NCBI GenBank assembly: GCA_025964295.1
Contig: JAOPZD010000076.1
Location: 1 to 7,871, forward strand
Direction of reading: 5' to 3'
DNA: 7,871 nt
DNA from: Conexibacter sp.
Lineage (GTDB): Bacteria > Actinomycetota > Thermoleophilia > Solirubrobacterales > Solirubrobacteraceae
The position numbers and the translations under genes are program-made. The notes beneath the pieces are model-generated. The model did no database searches. It was not told where the DNA came from and worked only from the letters and a program-made list of their open reading frames with translations. Within the stretch, counting starts at the first letter, position 1. Every line of letters begins with the position of its first letter. Positions 1 to 5,849 of this stretch are shown here, piece after piece.

Positions 1-215
1 CGGCGGCCGGCGCGCCCGGCCGGGCCGGCGGCGCAGCCAGGGCGATCCACCCCGACCAGGCCGCCGCCGCGACCGAGATCGCCGACGCCCTCGGCGGCGC
101 GCTGGGCACCGAGGTCAAGGTCAAGCCGCGTGGCACCGGCTACAAGGTGGAGCTCGCGCTGGAGTCCCTCGACGACGCGCTCGCGCTGGCCCGACGAGTC
201 CGCGCCGGGGCCTGA
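1..215 (+). CDS. parB: ParB chromosome-partitioning protein, C-terminal fragment (5' end outside window)
   Basis: The reading frame enters at base 3 and stops at TGA 213-215, giving 70 visible residues. The first dozen or so are an Ala/Gly-rich linker (AAGAPGRAGGAARA). The rest reads IHPDQAAAATEIADALGG, then LGTEVKVKPRGTGYKVELAL, then ESLDDALALARRV. This is the pattern of the ParB C-terminal dimerisation and non-specific DNA-binding domain: an amphipathic helix, a 'LGT.VK.K' strand, a G-K-.-E-L strand and a closing acidic-to-leucine helix. ParB is a CTPase clamp that loads at parS sites and works with ParA in chromosome segregation; its CTPase and helix-turn-helix domains would lie upstream and are not visible here. 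tRNA-Ile follows after 27 bases. The domain is short and the call rests on recalled family pattern, but the match is good along its length. Confidence 0.85.
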   Translation, partial: AAGAPGRAGGAARAIHPDQAAAATEIADALGGALGTEVKVKPRGTGYKVELALESLDDALALARRVRAGA

Positions 216-223
216 GCCCGCGC

Positions 224-229
224 TACACT
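224..229 (+). promoter_or_regulatory. Putative -10 box (TACACT) for tRNA-Ile
   Basis: TACACT lies 13 bases upstream of the first tRNA base, so transcription would start near 236 with a very short 5' leader. No convincing TTGACA-like -35 is visible at 16-19 bp upstream, which would fall inside the parB 3' end. The same TA...T form recurs before other genes in the window. Confidence 0.5.
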
Positions 230-242
230 TCCGCCCCGCAGC

Positions 243-316
<74 letters not shown>

Positions 317-320
317 CTTC

Positions 321-350
321 AAGGCCCCGGACCCCGGGGCCTTCGTCGTT
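321..350 (+). terminator. Intrinsic terminator after tRNA-Ile
   Basis: A perfect 10-bp inverted repeat, AAGGCCCCGG (321-330) and CCGGGGCCTT (334-343), encloses a 3-nt loop, ACC. A modestly T-containing tail, CGTCGTT, follows. It starts only four bases after the discriminator base. The tail is not a strong U-tract, as is common in GC-rich actinobacteria. It should separate tRNA transcription from the phosphatase gene downstream. Confidence 0.85.
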
Positions 351-395
351 CGAGCGCGCCCCGAAGATCGGTGGCTGAGCCTCGCCGGACCGGGG

Positions 396-401
396 TATGG
401 T
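396..401 (+). promoter_or_regulatory. Putative -10 box (TATGGT) for a leaderless phosphatase mRNA
   Basis: TATGGT ends six bases before the ATG at 408, so the expected transcription start falls on or next to the start codon. There is no Shine-Dalgarno between them. No clear -35 is seen. The arrangement matches leaderless transcription, which is common in actinobacteria. Confidence 0.5.
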
Positions 402-407
402 GCGGCC

Positions 408-2288
408 ATGGACGCCCCGCGAGCCACGGATGGCGGCGCCGTGCCGACGCCGAACGAGCGGATGCTCGCGCTGTTGCGCGGCCAGAAGGACGTCTTCGAG
501 CAGATCGCCCGCCACGCGCCGCTGGCCCAGATCCTCGAACGGCTGGTGCTCCTCATCGAGCAGCAGTCCGCCAGCGGCGCGCTGGCCTCGATCCTGCTCA
601 TCAACGAGGACGGCACGCACCTGCGCCACGGCGCCGCACCGAGCCTCCCGGCCGACTACAACGCGGCGATCGACGGCATCGCGATCGGCACGGCCGCCGG
701 CTCGTGCGGCACCGCGGCCCACCGCCGCGAGCCGGTCATCGTCACCGACATCGCGACCGACCCGCTGTGGGCCGACTTCCGCGAGCTCGCCGTCGCGGCC
801 GGCCTCGGCGCCTGCTGGTCGGTCCCGATCCTGGACGCCGACGGCGAGCCGCTGGGCACCTTCGCCATCTATCACGACCATCCGGTCGCGCCCGACGAGG
901 ACGACCAGGCGCTCCTGGCCTCCTTCCAGCAGACCGCCGCGCTGGCCATCGAGCGCGACCGCGACCACATCGAGCTGGTGCGCGAGAAGCGCCGCGCCGA
1001 GGCGCTCCAGCAGGTCGGCCAGGCGATCGCCTCGCGCCTGGACCTCGCCGAGATCGTCCAGCTCGCCACCGACGCCGCGACCGACCTCACCCACGCCCAC
1101 TTCGGCGCGTTCTTCTACAACGTGGTCGACCCTGCCGGCGAGTCCTACATGTTGTACACGCTCTCCGGCGTTTCACGCGAGGCCTTTGAGCGCTTTCCGA
1201 TGCCGCGCAACACCGCGATCTTCGCGCCGACCTTCGGCGGCGAGGCGCCCGTCCGCCTGCACGACGTCCTCGCCGACCCGCGCTACGGCCACAGCGCGCC
1301 CTACCACGGGATGCCCGAGGGCCATCTGCCGGTCCGCAGCTACCTGGCGGCGCCGGTGATCACCTCCGACGGCGAGGTCGCCGGCGGCCTGTTCTTCGGC
1401 CACCCGGAGCCCGGCCGCTTCGACGCGGAGGCCGAGCGCCTGGTCGTCGGCATCGCCGCGCAGGCGGCGGTCGCGATCGAGAACGCCCGCCTCTACCAGG
1501 CCGCCCAGCGCGAGATCGAGGCGCGCGACCGCGCCTTCGCCGACCGCGACCGCGTCGCGCGCGTCCTGCAGGAGAGCCTGCTGCCGAGCGGCCTGCCGAC
1601 GATCCCCGGCGTCGACATCGCCGCGCGCTACCGCGCCTGCAGCGACGGCATCGGCGGCGACTTCTACGACGTCTTCCCGCTGGTCGACGGCCGCTGGGGC
1701 CTCGTCATCGGCGACGTCTGCGGCAAGGGCGCCGAGGCCGCCGCGCTCACCGCGCTGGCCCGCCACACCGTGCGCACCGCCGCCATGCTCGACCCGCGCC
1801 CCGCGGAGGTCCTGACCGTCCTCAACGACGCGCTGCTCGAGCAGGACCCGACCGGCTCGCGCTTCTGCACCGCGATCTTCGGCGTCCTGGAGGTCGGCGC
1901 GGCCGGCGTGCGCCTCCAGTTCGCCCGCGGCGGCCACCCGCACGCGATCGTCGCCCGTGCCGACGGCGTGACGACCGGAGGCGGCTCCGGCCGGCTGCTC
2001 GGCGCCTTCGCCGACCCCCGGCTGGTCGACGAGACCATCGACCTCGGCCCCGGCGACACGGTCGTCCTGCACACCGACGGGCTGACCGACGTCGGACACG
2101 ACAGCGCCGTCCTCAACACCGGCTGGGTGCGTGCCACGCTGTCGGAGAACCGGGGCGCGGACGCCGCCACGATCGCCGATCGCCTGGCCGACGGGGCCGT
2201 CGCGCTGCAGTCCTCGGCCGCCGGCCGCGACGACATCGCCGTGCTCGCCATCGCGGTCCCGGCGGTCGCCCAGCTCCACGCCGCCTGA
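408..2288 (+). CDS. Tandem-GAF SpoIIE-family (PP2C-type) serine/threonine phosphatase
   Basis: The product is a 626-residue soluble protein with no signal peptide or membrane segment. GAF domain 1 spans about residues 35-185 and includes GACWSVPI and LGTFAIYHDHP. GAF domain 2 spans about 198-365 and ends in AVAIENARLY. A charged helical linker (about 365-392) leads to LLPSGLPTIPGVDIAARY and the SpoIIE/PP2C catalytic domain (about 400-620). Metal-binding acidic motifs are all present: GGDFYD (D418, D421), GDVCGKG (D436), HTDGLTD (D557, D561) and GRDDIAVL (D608, D609), so it should be active. Family members (RsbU/RsbP-like) dephosphorylate anti-anti-sigma STAS proteins in partner-switching stress pathways, with GAF domains sensing a small ligand or redox cue; the ligand cannot be read from sequence. 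No STAS protein, RsbW-type kinase or sigma factor lies nearby, so the target is unknown. The ATG at 408 is favoured by the -10 box just upstream. Confidence 0.93.
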   Translation: MDAPRATDGGAVPTPNERMLALLRGQKDVFEQIARHAPLAQILERLVLLIEQQSASGALASILLINEDGTHLRHGAAPSLPADYNAAIDGIAIGTAAGSCGTAAHRREPVIVTDIATDPLWADFRELAVAAGLGACWSVPILDADGEPLGTFAIYHDHPVAPDEDDQALLASFQQTAALAIERDRDHIELVREKRRAEALQQVGQAIASRLDLAEIVQLATDAATDLTHAHFGAFFYNVVDPAGESYMLYTLSGVSREAFERFPMPRNTAIFAPTFGGEAPVRLHDVLADPRYGHSAPYHGMPEGHLPVRSYLAAPVITSDGEVAGGLFFGHPEPGRFDAEAERLVVGIAAQAAVAIENARLYQAAQREIEARDRAFADRDRVARVLQESLLPSGLPTIPGVDIAARYRACSDGIGGDFYDVFPLVDGRWGLVIGDVCGKGAEAAALTALARHTVRTAAMLDPRPAEVLTVLNDALLEQDPTGSRFCTAIFGVLEVGAAGVRLQFARGGHPHAIVARADGVTTGGGSGRLLGAFADPRLVDETIDLGPGDTVVLHTDGLTDVGHDSAVLNTGWVRATLSENRGADAATIADRLADGAVALQSSAAGRDDIAVLAIAVPAVAQLHAA

Positions 2289-2309
2289 GGCCCGCGGACC
2301 GCACTCAGG
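2284..2309. repeat. Inverted repeat CCTGAG...CTCAGG at the phosphatase stop / nuclease promoter
   Basis: CCTGAG (2284-2289), overlapping the phosphatase TGA stop, is a perfect inverted match to CTCAGG (2304-2309), with 14 bases between them. There is no T-run, so it would be a weak terminator at best. It could instead be a protein-binding site upstream of the TATACT box at 2328. A six-base arm can occur by chance. Confidence 0.3.
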
Positions 2310-2327
2310 ACCGGGCCAGACCCCGCC

Positions 2328-2333
2328 TATACT
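2328..2333 (+). promoter_or_regulatory. Putative -10 box (TATACT) for the BFN-family gene
   Basis: TATACT is one base off the TATAAT consensus and stands out in very GC-rich surroundings. Transcription would begin near 2340, leaving a leader of roughly 24 bases that includes the GAGGAG ribosome-binding site. No clear -35 is visible. It implies that the nuclease gene is transcribed independently of the phosphatase. Confidence 0.65.
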
Positions 2334-2347
2334 GGCCGGACACCACC

Positions 2348-2353
2348 GAGGAG
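2348..2353 (+). promoter_or_regulatory. Shine-Dalgarno GAGGAG fixing the GTG start at 2364
   Basis: GAGGAG ends ten bases before GTG 2364, within the usable range. The next in-frame ATG, at 2373, would be 19 bases away and too far. This supports GTG as the start codon. Confidence 0.7.
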
Positions 2354-2363
2354 CTCTTCTCTC

Positions 2364-2852
2364 GTGCAGGAAATGGTCATCTACGGCGTCAGCTTCGACA
2401 TGGTCGGCAAGCAGCCGATCGTGCTCCTGAAGACGGTCGACAGCAACAAGTTCCTGCCCATCTGGATCGGTCATCCGGAGGCGGCGGCGATCCTCATGAA
2501 GCTGCAGGGCGCGACCACGCCGCGCCCGATGACCCATGACCTGCTCTGCGACATGCTCGGCGAGCTCGAGGTCAAGTGCACGCAGGTCTCGGTGACCGAG
2601 CTGCGCGACAACACCTTCTTCGCCTCCATCACGCTGCAGGTCAACGGCCGCGACGTCGAGATCGACTCGCGCCCCTCCGACGCGCTGGCGCTCGCCGTCC
2701 GCTCCGGCGCGCCGATCTGCGCCGCCGAGGAGGTCAGCGCGGAGTCCGCGATCGAGTTCGCGCCCGAGGTCGAGGACACCGAGGAGGTCGTCGACCGCTT
2801 CAAGGAGTTCCTCGACCAGGTCTCGCCCGAGGACTTCGCCGGCGACAGCTAG
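2364..2852 (+). CDS. Bifunctional nuclease (BFN/DUF151) family protein
   Basis: The 162-residue product has the BFN core: VIYGVSFDM near the N-terminus, then LPIWIGHPEA (31-40), RPMTHDLL (54-61), a middle sheet (FFASITLQV, 85-93) and the hallmark DSRPSDALALAVR (101-113). It closes with the family's acidic tail FKEFLDQVSPEDF (146-158). Plant and bacterial family members have been reported to have DNase and RNase activity; the cellular role in actinobacteria is poorly defined, and annotation pipelines usually call it 'bifunctional nuclease family protein'. Length is normal for the family and no export signal is present. The gene has its own promoter and ends at TAG 2850-2852, overlapping the stop of the convergent ddl by four bases. 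Confidence 0.93.
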   Translation: MQEMVIYGVSFDMVGKQPIVLLKTVDSNKFLPIWIGHPEAAAILMKLQGATTPRPMTHDLLCDMLGELEVKCTQVSVTELRDNTFFASITLQVNGRDVEIDSRPSDALALAVRSGAPICAAEEVSAESAIEFAPEVEDTEEVVDRFKEFLDQVSPEDFAGDS

Positions 2853-3802
2853 GCGGTCGCGCCGGCGCCCGCCGCGCCGCGCGCCAGCGCGCGCTCGAGC
2901 AGCCGCGCGATGAGGTCGTCGAAGGCGATGCCGGCCGCATCGGCCGCCTGGGGCAGCAGCGACGTCTCGGTCATGCCGGGGATGACGTTGGCCTCCAGCA
3001 CGTGCAGGCCGCCGTCCTCGTCGCAGAGCAGGTCGACGCGCGACACGTCGCGGCAGCCGAGCAGCTCGTGGACCGACACGGCCAGCGCCTGGGCGCGGGT
3101 GGTCAGCTCGTCCGGCAGGTCGGCCGGGCAGACGAACGACGAGCGCCCGATCTCATAGCGCGCGTCGAAGTCGTAGACGCCGCCCTCGGGGACCGCCTCG
3201 ACGATCGGCAGCGCCGCGCCGTCGAGCACCGACACCGCCAGGTCGCGACCGACCACGTGGCGCTCCAGCAGCACCTTGGACGAGTACGACAGCGCCGCGA
3301 CCAGCGCGCCCGGCACCTCGCCGGCGTCGCGGGCGATCCGCAGCCCCAGCGCGCTGCCCTGATCGGCGGGCTTGACGACCATCGGGAAGCCGATCCGCTC
3401 GGCGATCTCCCCGAGCGCCTCCGCCGCGCCGAGCTGCTTGAACGCGGTCTCGGTGAACGCGACGAAGTCCGGCGTCGGCAGGCCCGCGTCGACCATGTGG
3501 TGCTTGGCCAGCACCTTGTCGGCGCAGCTGATGCACGCCGAGACGCCCGAGCCCGTGTACGGCAGACCGAGGATCTCGAGCAGCTCCTGGACCGTGCCGT
3601 CCTCGCCGTCGCGGCCGTGCAGCGCCAGGAAGCAGACGTCGGGCGCCAGCTCGCGCAGCCGGCGGACGAGGTCGTGGTCGACGTCGATCCCGATCGCCTC
3701 GTGGCCGCGGCGCTTGAGCGCATCCTCGACGCGCGCGCCCGAGCGCAGCGAGACCTCGCGCTCCAGCGAGCGCCCGCCCTTCAGGACCGCCACGCGGCTC
3801 AT
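2849..3802 (-). CDS. ddl: D-alanine--D-alanine ligase
   Basis: The 317-residue ATP-grasp enzyme joins two D-alanines for the peptidoglycan pentapeptide in the cytoplasm. Signature features are VLKGGRSLEREVSLRSG (6-22, with the catalytic-triad Glu at E14), HGRDGEDGTVQELLE (62-76), PYTGSG (81-86), DK..AK (95-100), KPADQGSALGL (144-154, triad Ser at S150), DARY (213-216, omega-loop Tyr at Y216), RVDLLCDEDG (255-264, metal ligand D257) and LEANVIPGMTETSL (269-282, ligands E270 and N272). Length is typical of DdlB-type enzymes. Y216 favours D-Ala rather than the D-lactate of VanA-type ligases. The omega-loop Lys usually before that Tyr appears as Arg. The ATG lies in ATGA with the aminotransferase stop and has no well-spaced Shine-Dalgarno, pointing to translational coupling. 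Its stop TAG shares CTAG with the BFN gene. Confidence 0.96.
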   Translation of the reverse strand: MSRVAVLKGGRSLEREVSLRSGARVEDALKRRGHEAIGIDVDHDLVRRLRELAPDVCFLALHGRDGEDGTVQELLEILGLPYTGSGVSACISCADKVLAKHHMVDAGLPTPDFVAFTETAFKQLGAAEALGEIAERIGFPMVVKPADQGSALGLRIARDAGEVPGALVAALSYSSKVLLERHVVGRDLAVSVLDGAALPIVEAVPEGGVYDFDARYEIGRSSFVCPADLPDELTTRAQALAVSVHELLGCRDVSRVDLLCDEDGGLHVLEANVIPGMTETSLLPQAADAAGIAFDDLIARLLERALARGAAGAGATA

Positions 3803-5187
3803 TGGGACGAGCGCCGTGCCTCGCCCGCCTGTTTGCGCGGCAGGTGCAGGACGTCGGCCAGCTCGGCATCCGGAGCGGGAGCCGTCGCCTCGCGCTCCGG
3901 TGCGGCGGGCGCGGGCCGGGATCCCGTGAGCGCGCCGAACAGCTCGAGCTGCTCGGAGACGACCTCGCCGATGCGCCGCACGCCCTCGCGGATGTCCGCG
4001 TCGCCGACGCCGGAGAAGTTCAGCCGCATCGACGCGCCGCCGCGGCCGTCGAGGTAGGCGCCGCGCCCCGGGACGAACGCCACGTTGCGCTGCAGGGCGC
4101 GGGCGAGCAGGTCGGTGGTGTCGATCTGGGTCGGCAGCGTCGCCCAGACGAACAGGCCGCCCTCGGGCTGGGTCCACGTCGCCTCGGCCGGGAAGTGCTC
4201 GGCGAGCGCGCCGAGCAGCGTGTCGCGGCGGCCGTGGTAGAGGCGCTTGAGCGACTCCAGGTACGGCTCCCACTGACCCTCGCGGAAGTACTGGGAGACG
4301 AAGTGCTGGGTCAGCGAGGAGGTGCACAGGTCCGCGCCCTGCTTGCCCATGTTCATCTTCTGCAGCACCGGCGCGGGCGCGACCGCCCAGCCCAGGCGCA
4401 GCCCCGCCGACAGGATCTTGGAGAACGTGCCCAGGTAGATGATGAAGTCGCCGCCGCTGAGCTGCAGCAGCGTCGGCAGCGGCTCGCCCTCGTAGCGCAG
4501 CAACCCATAGGGGTTGTCCTCCAGCACCAGCAGCTCGCGCTCGGCGGCGACCTCCACCAGCCGCCGGCGACGGGGCAGGGACATCGTCACGCCGCCCGGG
4601 TTCTGGAAGTTCGGGATCGTGTAGATGAACTTCGGGCGCCGGCCCTCGCGCTCGAGGCGGTCGAGCGTCTCCTCGAGGACGTCGATCGGCATCCCGTCGC
4701 GGTCCATCTCGATCTGGACGACGTCGGCCTGGTAGGAGCAGAACGCCGGGATCGCGCCGGGGTAGGTCGGCGCCTCGGCGACGATCACGTCGCCCGGGTC
4801 GATCAGCGTCTTGCAGACGAGGTCGATCACCTGCTGGCCGCCGGTGGTGACCAGGATGTCCTCGGGGTCGACCTCGGCGCCCTCGGCGCGCATCACGTGC
4901 TGGATGGCGTCCTTGACGATCGCCAGCCCCTCGGTCGGTCCGTACTGCAGCGCCGCGGCGGTCGACGTGGCCGCCACCTTGGCCATGATCGACGCGAACG
5001 ACTCGGCCGGGAAGGTCGACGTGTCCGGCAGCCCGCCGGCCAGCGAGATGACCTCGGGGCGCTCGGTGATCGCCATCAGGTCCCGCATCGCCGAGGACTT
5101 CATCGCGCGCGTGCGCGACGCGAACAGCCCGGCGTAGCGCTCCAGCTCGTGCGCGGACGAGCGTTGGGGGCGGCGGGAGCGGGGCAT
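3799..5187 (-). CDS. PLP-dependent aminotransferase, class I/II (LysN/2-aminoadipate-type)
   Basis: The 462-residue fold-type I aminotransferase transfers amino groups between an amino acid and a 2-oxo acid in the cytoplasm. Visible motifs are ISLAGGLPD (47-55), LQYGPTEG (80-87), TTGGQQ (114-119), the cofactor-contacting PNFQNPGG (192-199, N196) and DNPYG (224-228, D224 and Y227), the Schiff-base lysine in GTFSKILSAGLRLGW (K257, R264), and a substrate-carboxylate arginine in SMRLNFSG (R388). This set resembles LysN / 2-aminoadipate / multisubstrate aminotransferases; MocR regulators share it but carry an N-terminal GntR domain, which is absent. The substrate cannot be assigned. About 40 residues after L420 form a Pro/Ala/Glu-rich tail beyond the catalytic core. 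The ATG at 5187 is chosen because AAGGGAG precedes it by seven bases; an in-frame ATG at 5235 lacks such a site. The stop overlaps the ddl start (ATGA). Confidence 0.93.
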   Translation of the reverse strand: MPRSRRPQRSSAHELERYAGLFASRTRAMKSSAMRDLMAITERPEVISLAGGLPDTSTFPAESFASIMAKVAATSTAAALQYGPTEGLAIVKDAIQHVMRAEGAEVDPEDILVTTGGQQVIDLVCKTLIDPGDVIVAEAPTYPGAIPAFCSYQADVVQIEMDRDGMPIDVLEETLDRLEREGRRPKFIYTIPNFQNPGGVTMSLPRRRRLVEVAAERELLVLEDNPYGLLRYEGEPLPTLLQLSGGDFIIYLGTFSKILSAGLRLGWAVAPAPVLQKMNMGKQGADLCTSSLTQHFVSQYFREGQWEPYLESLKRLYHGRRDTLLGALAEHFPAEATWTQPEGGLFVWATLPTQIDTTDLLARALQRNVAFVPGRGAYLDGRGGASMRLNFSGVGDADIREGVRRIGEVVSEQLELFGALTGSRPAPAAPEREATAPAPDAELADVLHLPRKQAGEARRSSQ

Positions 5188-5194
5188 GCCCTGG

Positions 5195-5201
5195 CTCCCT
5201 T
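5195..5201 (-). promoter_or_regulatory. Shine-Dalgarno AAGGGAG deciding the aminotransferase start
   Basis: Read on the minus strand, AAGGGAG lies seven bases before the ATG at 5187. This is the best-spaced ribosome-binding site for this gene and argues against the longer in-frame start at 5235. Confidence 0.65.
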
Positions 5202-5209
5202 CGCCGTCG

Positions 5210-5227
5210 GGACCTTCGGACCTTCGG
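5210..5227. repeat. Tandem 8-bp repeat (GACCTTCG x 2) in the divergent promoter region
   Basis: GACCTTCG occurs at 5211-5218 and again at 5219-5226; the period-8 match runs for 18 bases (5210-5227). A third CCTTCG at 5198-5203 overlaps the aminotransferase Shine-Dalgarno on the other strand. The placement between two divergent genes would suit an operator, but no regulator is identified. Confidence 0.7.
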
Positions 5228-5255
5228 TCTGTCATGGTCCCGAGGCACGGTACCG

Positions 5256-5843
5256 ATGAAGCTCGTCCTCGACATCCTCCAAGGGCTCGGCCTCGCCTCC
5301 GCGACCGGCCTGCGCCCGTTCCTGCCCGCCCTCCTCGCCGGCGCCCTGGCCTCCGGCGACGTCGGCGTCGACTTCGACGGGACCGCGTTCGCGTTCCTGG
5401 AGTCGCCGATCTGGATGCTCGTCCTGGTGGTCGCGCTGATCGCCACGGTGTTCACCCGCCGGCTGCTGGAGACCCCGCCCGGCGAGGCCGCGCTGAGCGG
5501 CATCGGGATCGGGCTCGGAGCGCTGCTGTGCGCCGCCTCGATCAACGACCGCCACAGCACGTGGTGGTACGGGCTGATCGCCGGAGCCGCGATCGCGCTG
5601 CTGGCCAACACGGTGTCGCGGTCCCTGTTCAGCCGCGTCCGCGCGCGCTTCGCCAGCGCCGGGGACGCCCAGGCGGCCGCCGCCCTGCCGTTCTACGGCG
5701 AGGCCGCCGGGCTGGTCGTCGCGGGCGCCAGCGTGCTCTTCCCGCCGCTGGCGATCGTCGCGATCGGCTTCCTGGTCGCCCTGCTGGTCACCGGCCGACG
5801 CCGCAGCGACCAGAAGTACGCCGGCCTGCGCATCCTGCGCTGA
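5256..5843 (+). CDS. DUF4126 family integral membrane protein
   Basis: The 195-residue hydrophobic protein has a family-typical N-terminus with GLASATGLRPFLPALLAG (12-29), here the loop GLRPFLP at 18-24. Probable membrane segments lie at about 8-32, 51-67, 79-96, 103-120 and 148-179. A basic stretch (RSLFSRVRARF, 122-132) sits between segments four and five. The basic C-terminal tail RRRSDQKYAGLRILR (181-195) ends in KYAGLR, which I recall as common in this family. The function is unknown and I do not infer one. The ATG follows GAGG by ten bases. The next gene begins six bases after the stop, so the two are almost certainly cotranscribed. The call rests on recalled DUF4126 pattern. Confidence 0.82.
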   Translation: MKLVLDILQGLGLASATGLRPFLPALLAGALASGDVGVDFDGTAFAFLESPIWMLVLVVALIATVFTRRLLETPPGEAALSGIGIGLGALLCAASINDRHSTWWYGLIAGAAIALLANTVSRSLFSRVRARFASAGDAQAAAALPFYGEAAGLVVAGASVLFPPLAIVAIGFLVALLVTGRRRSDQKYAGLRILR

Positions 5844-5849
5844 GAGCCG

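Larger units (their letters stand above)
5188..5255. promoter_or_regulatory. Divergent intergenic region between the aminotransferase and DUF4126 genes
   Basis: These 68 bases must hold promoters for both directions. On the minus strand a TACCGT hexamer (5252 down to 5247) is a possible but weak -10 for the aminotransferase-ddl operon. On the plus strand GAGG (5242-5245) sits ten bases before the DUF4126 ATG. A tandem repeat occupies the centre. No clear -35 is seen for either direction. Confidence 0.45.

Noticed and set aside
1173..2537. A 454-codon minus-strand open frame opposite the phosphatase and nuclease start
   Set aside because: It is a GC-driven shadow with biased composition and no motif; it also crosses a clear promoter region.
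5188..5235. Longer aminotransferase start at the ATG at 5235
   Set aside because: It has no Shine-Dalgarno and would translate through the promoter repeat region. The ATG at 5187 has AAGGGAG at seven bases.
2576..5259. Two long plus-strand open frames (about 490 codons each) opposite ddl and the aminotransferase
   Set aside because: Both are antisense to enzymes with full catalytic motifs and have no protein-like composition.
2849..5611. A 920-codon minus-strand open frame spanning DUF4126 antisense, the aminotransferase region and ddl
   Set aside because: Only the last 317 codons (ddl) look like a protein. The upstream part is Arg/Pro/Ala-rich, out of frame with the aminotransferase and antisense to DUF4126. 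It is open because stop codons are scarce in high-GC DNA.
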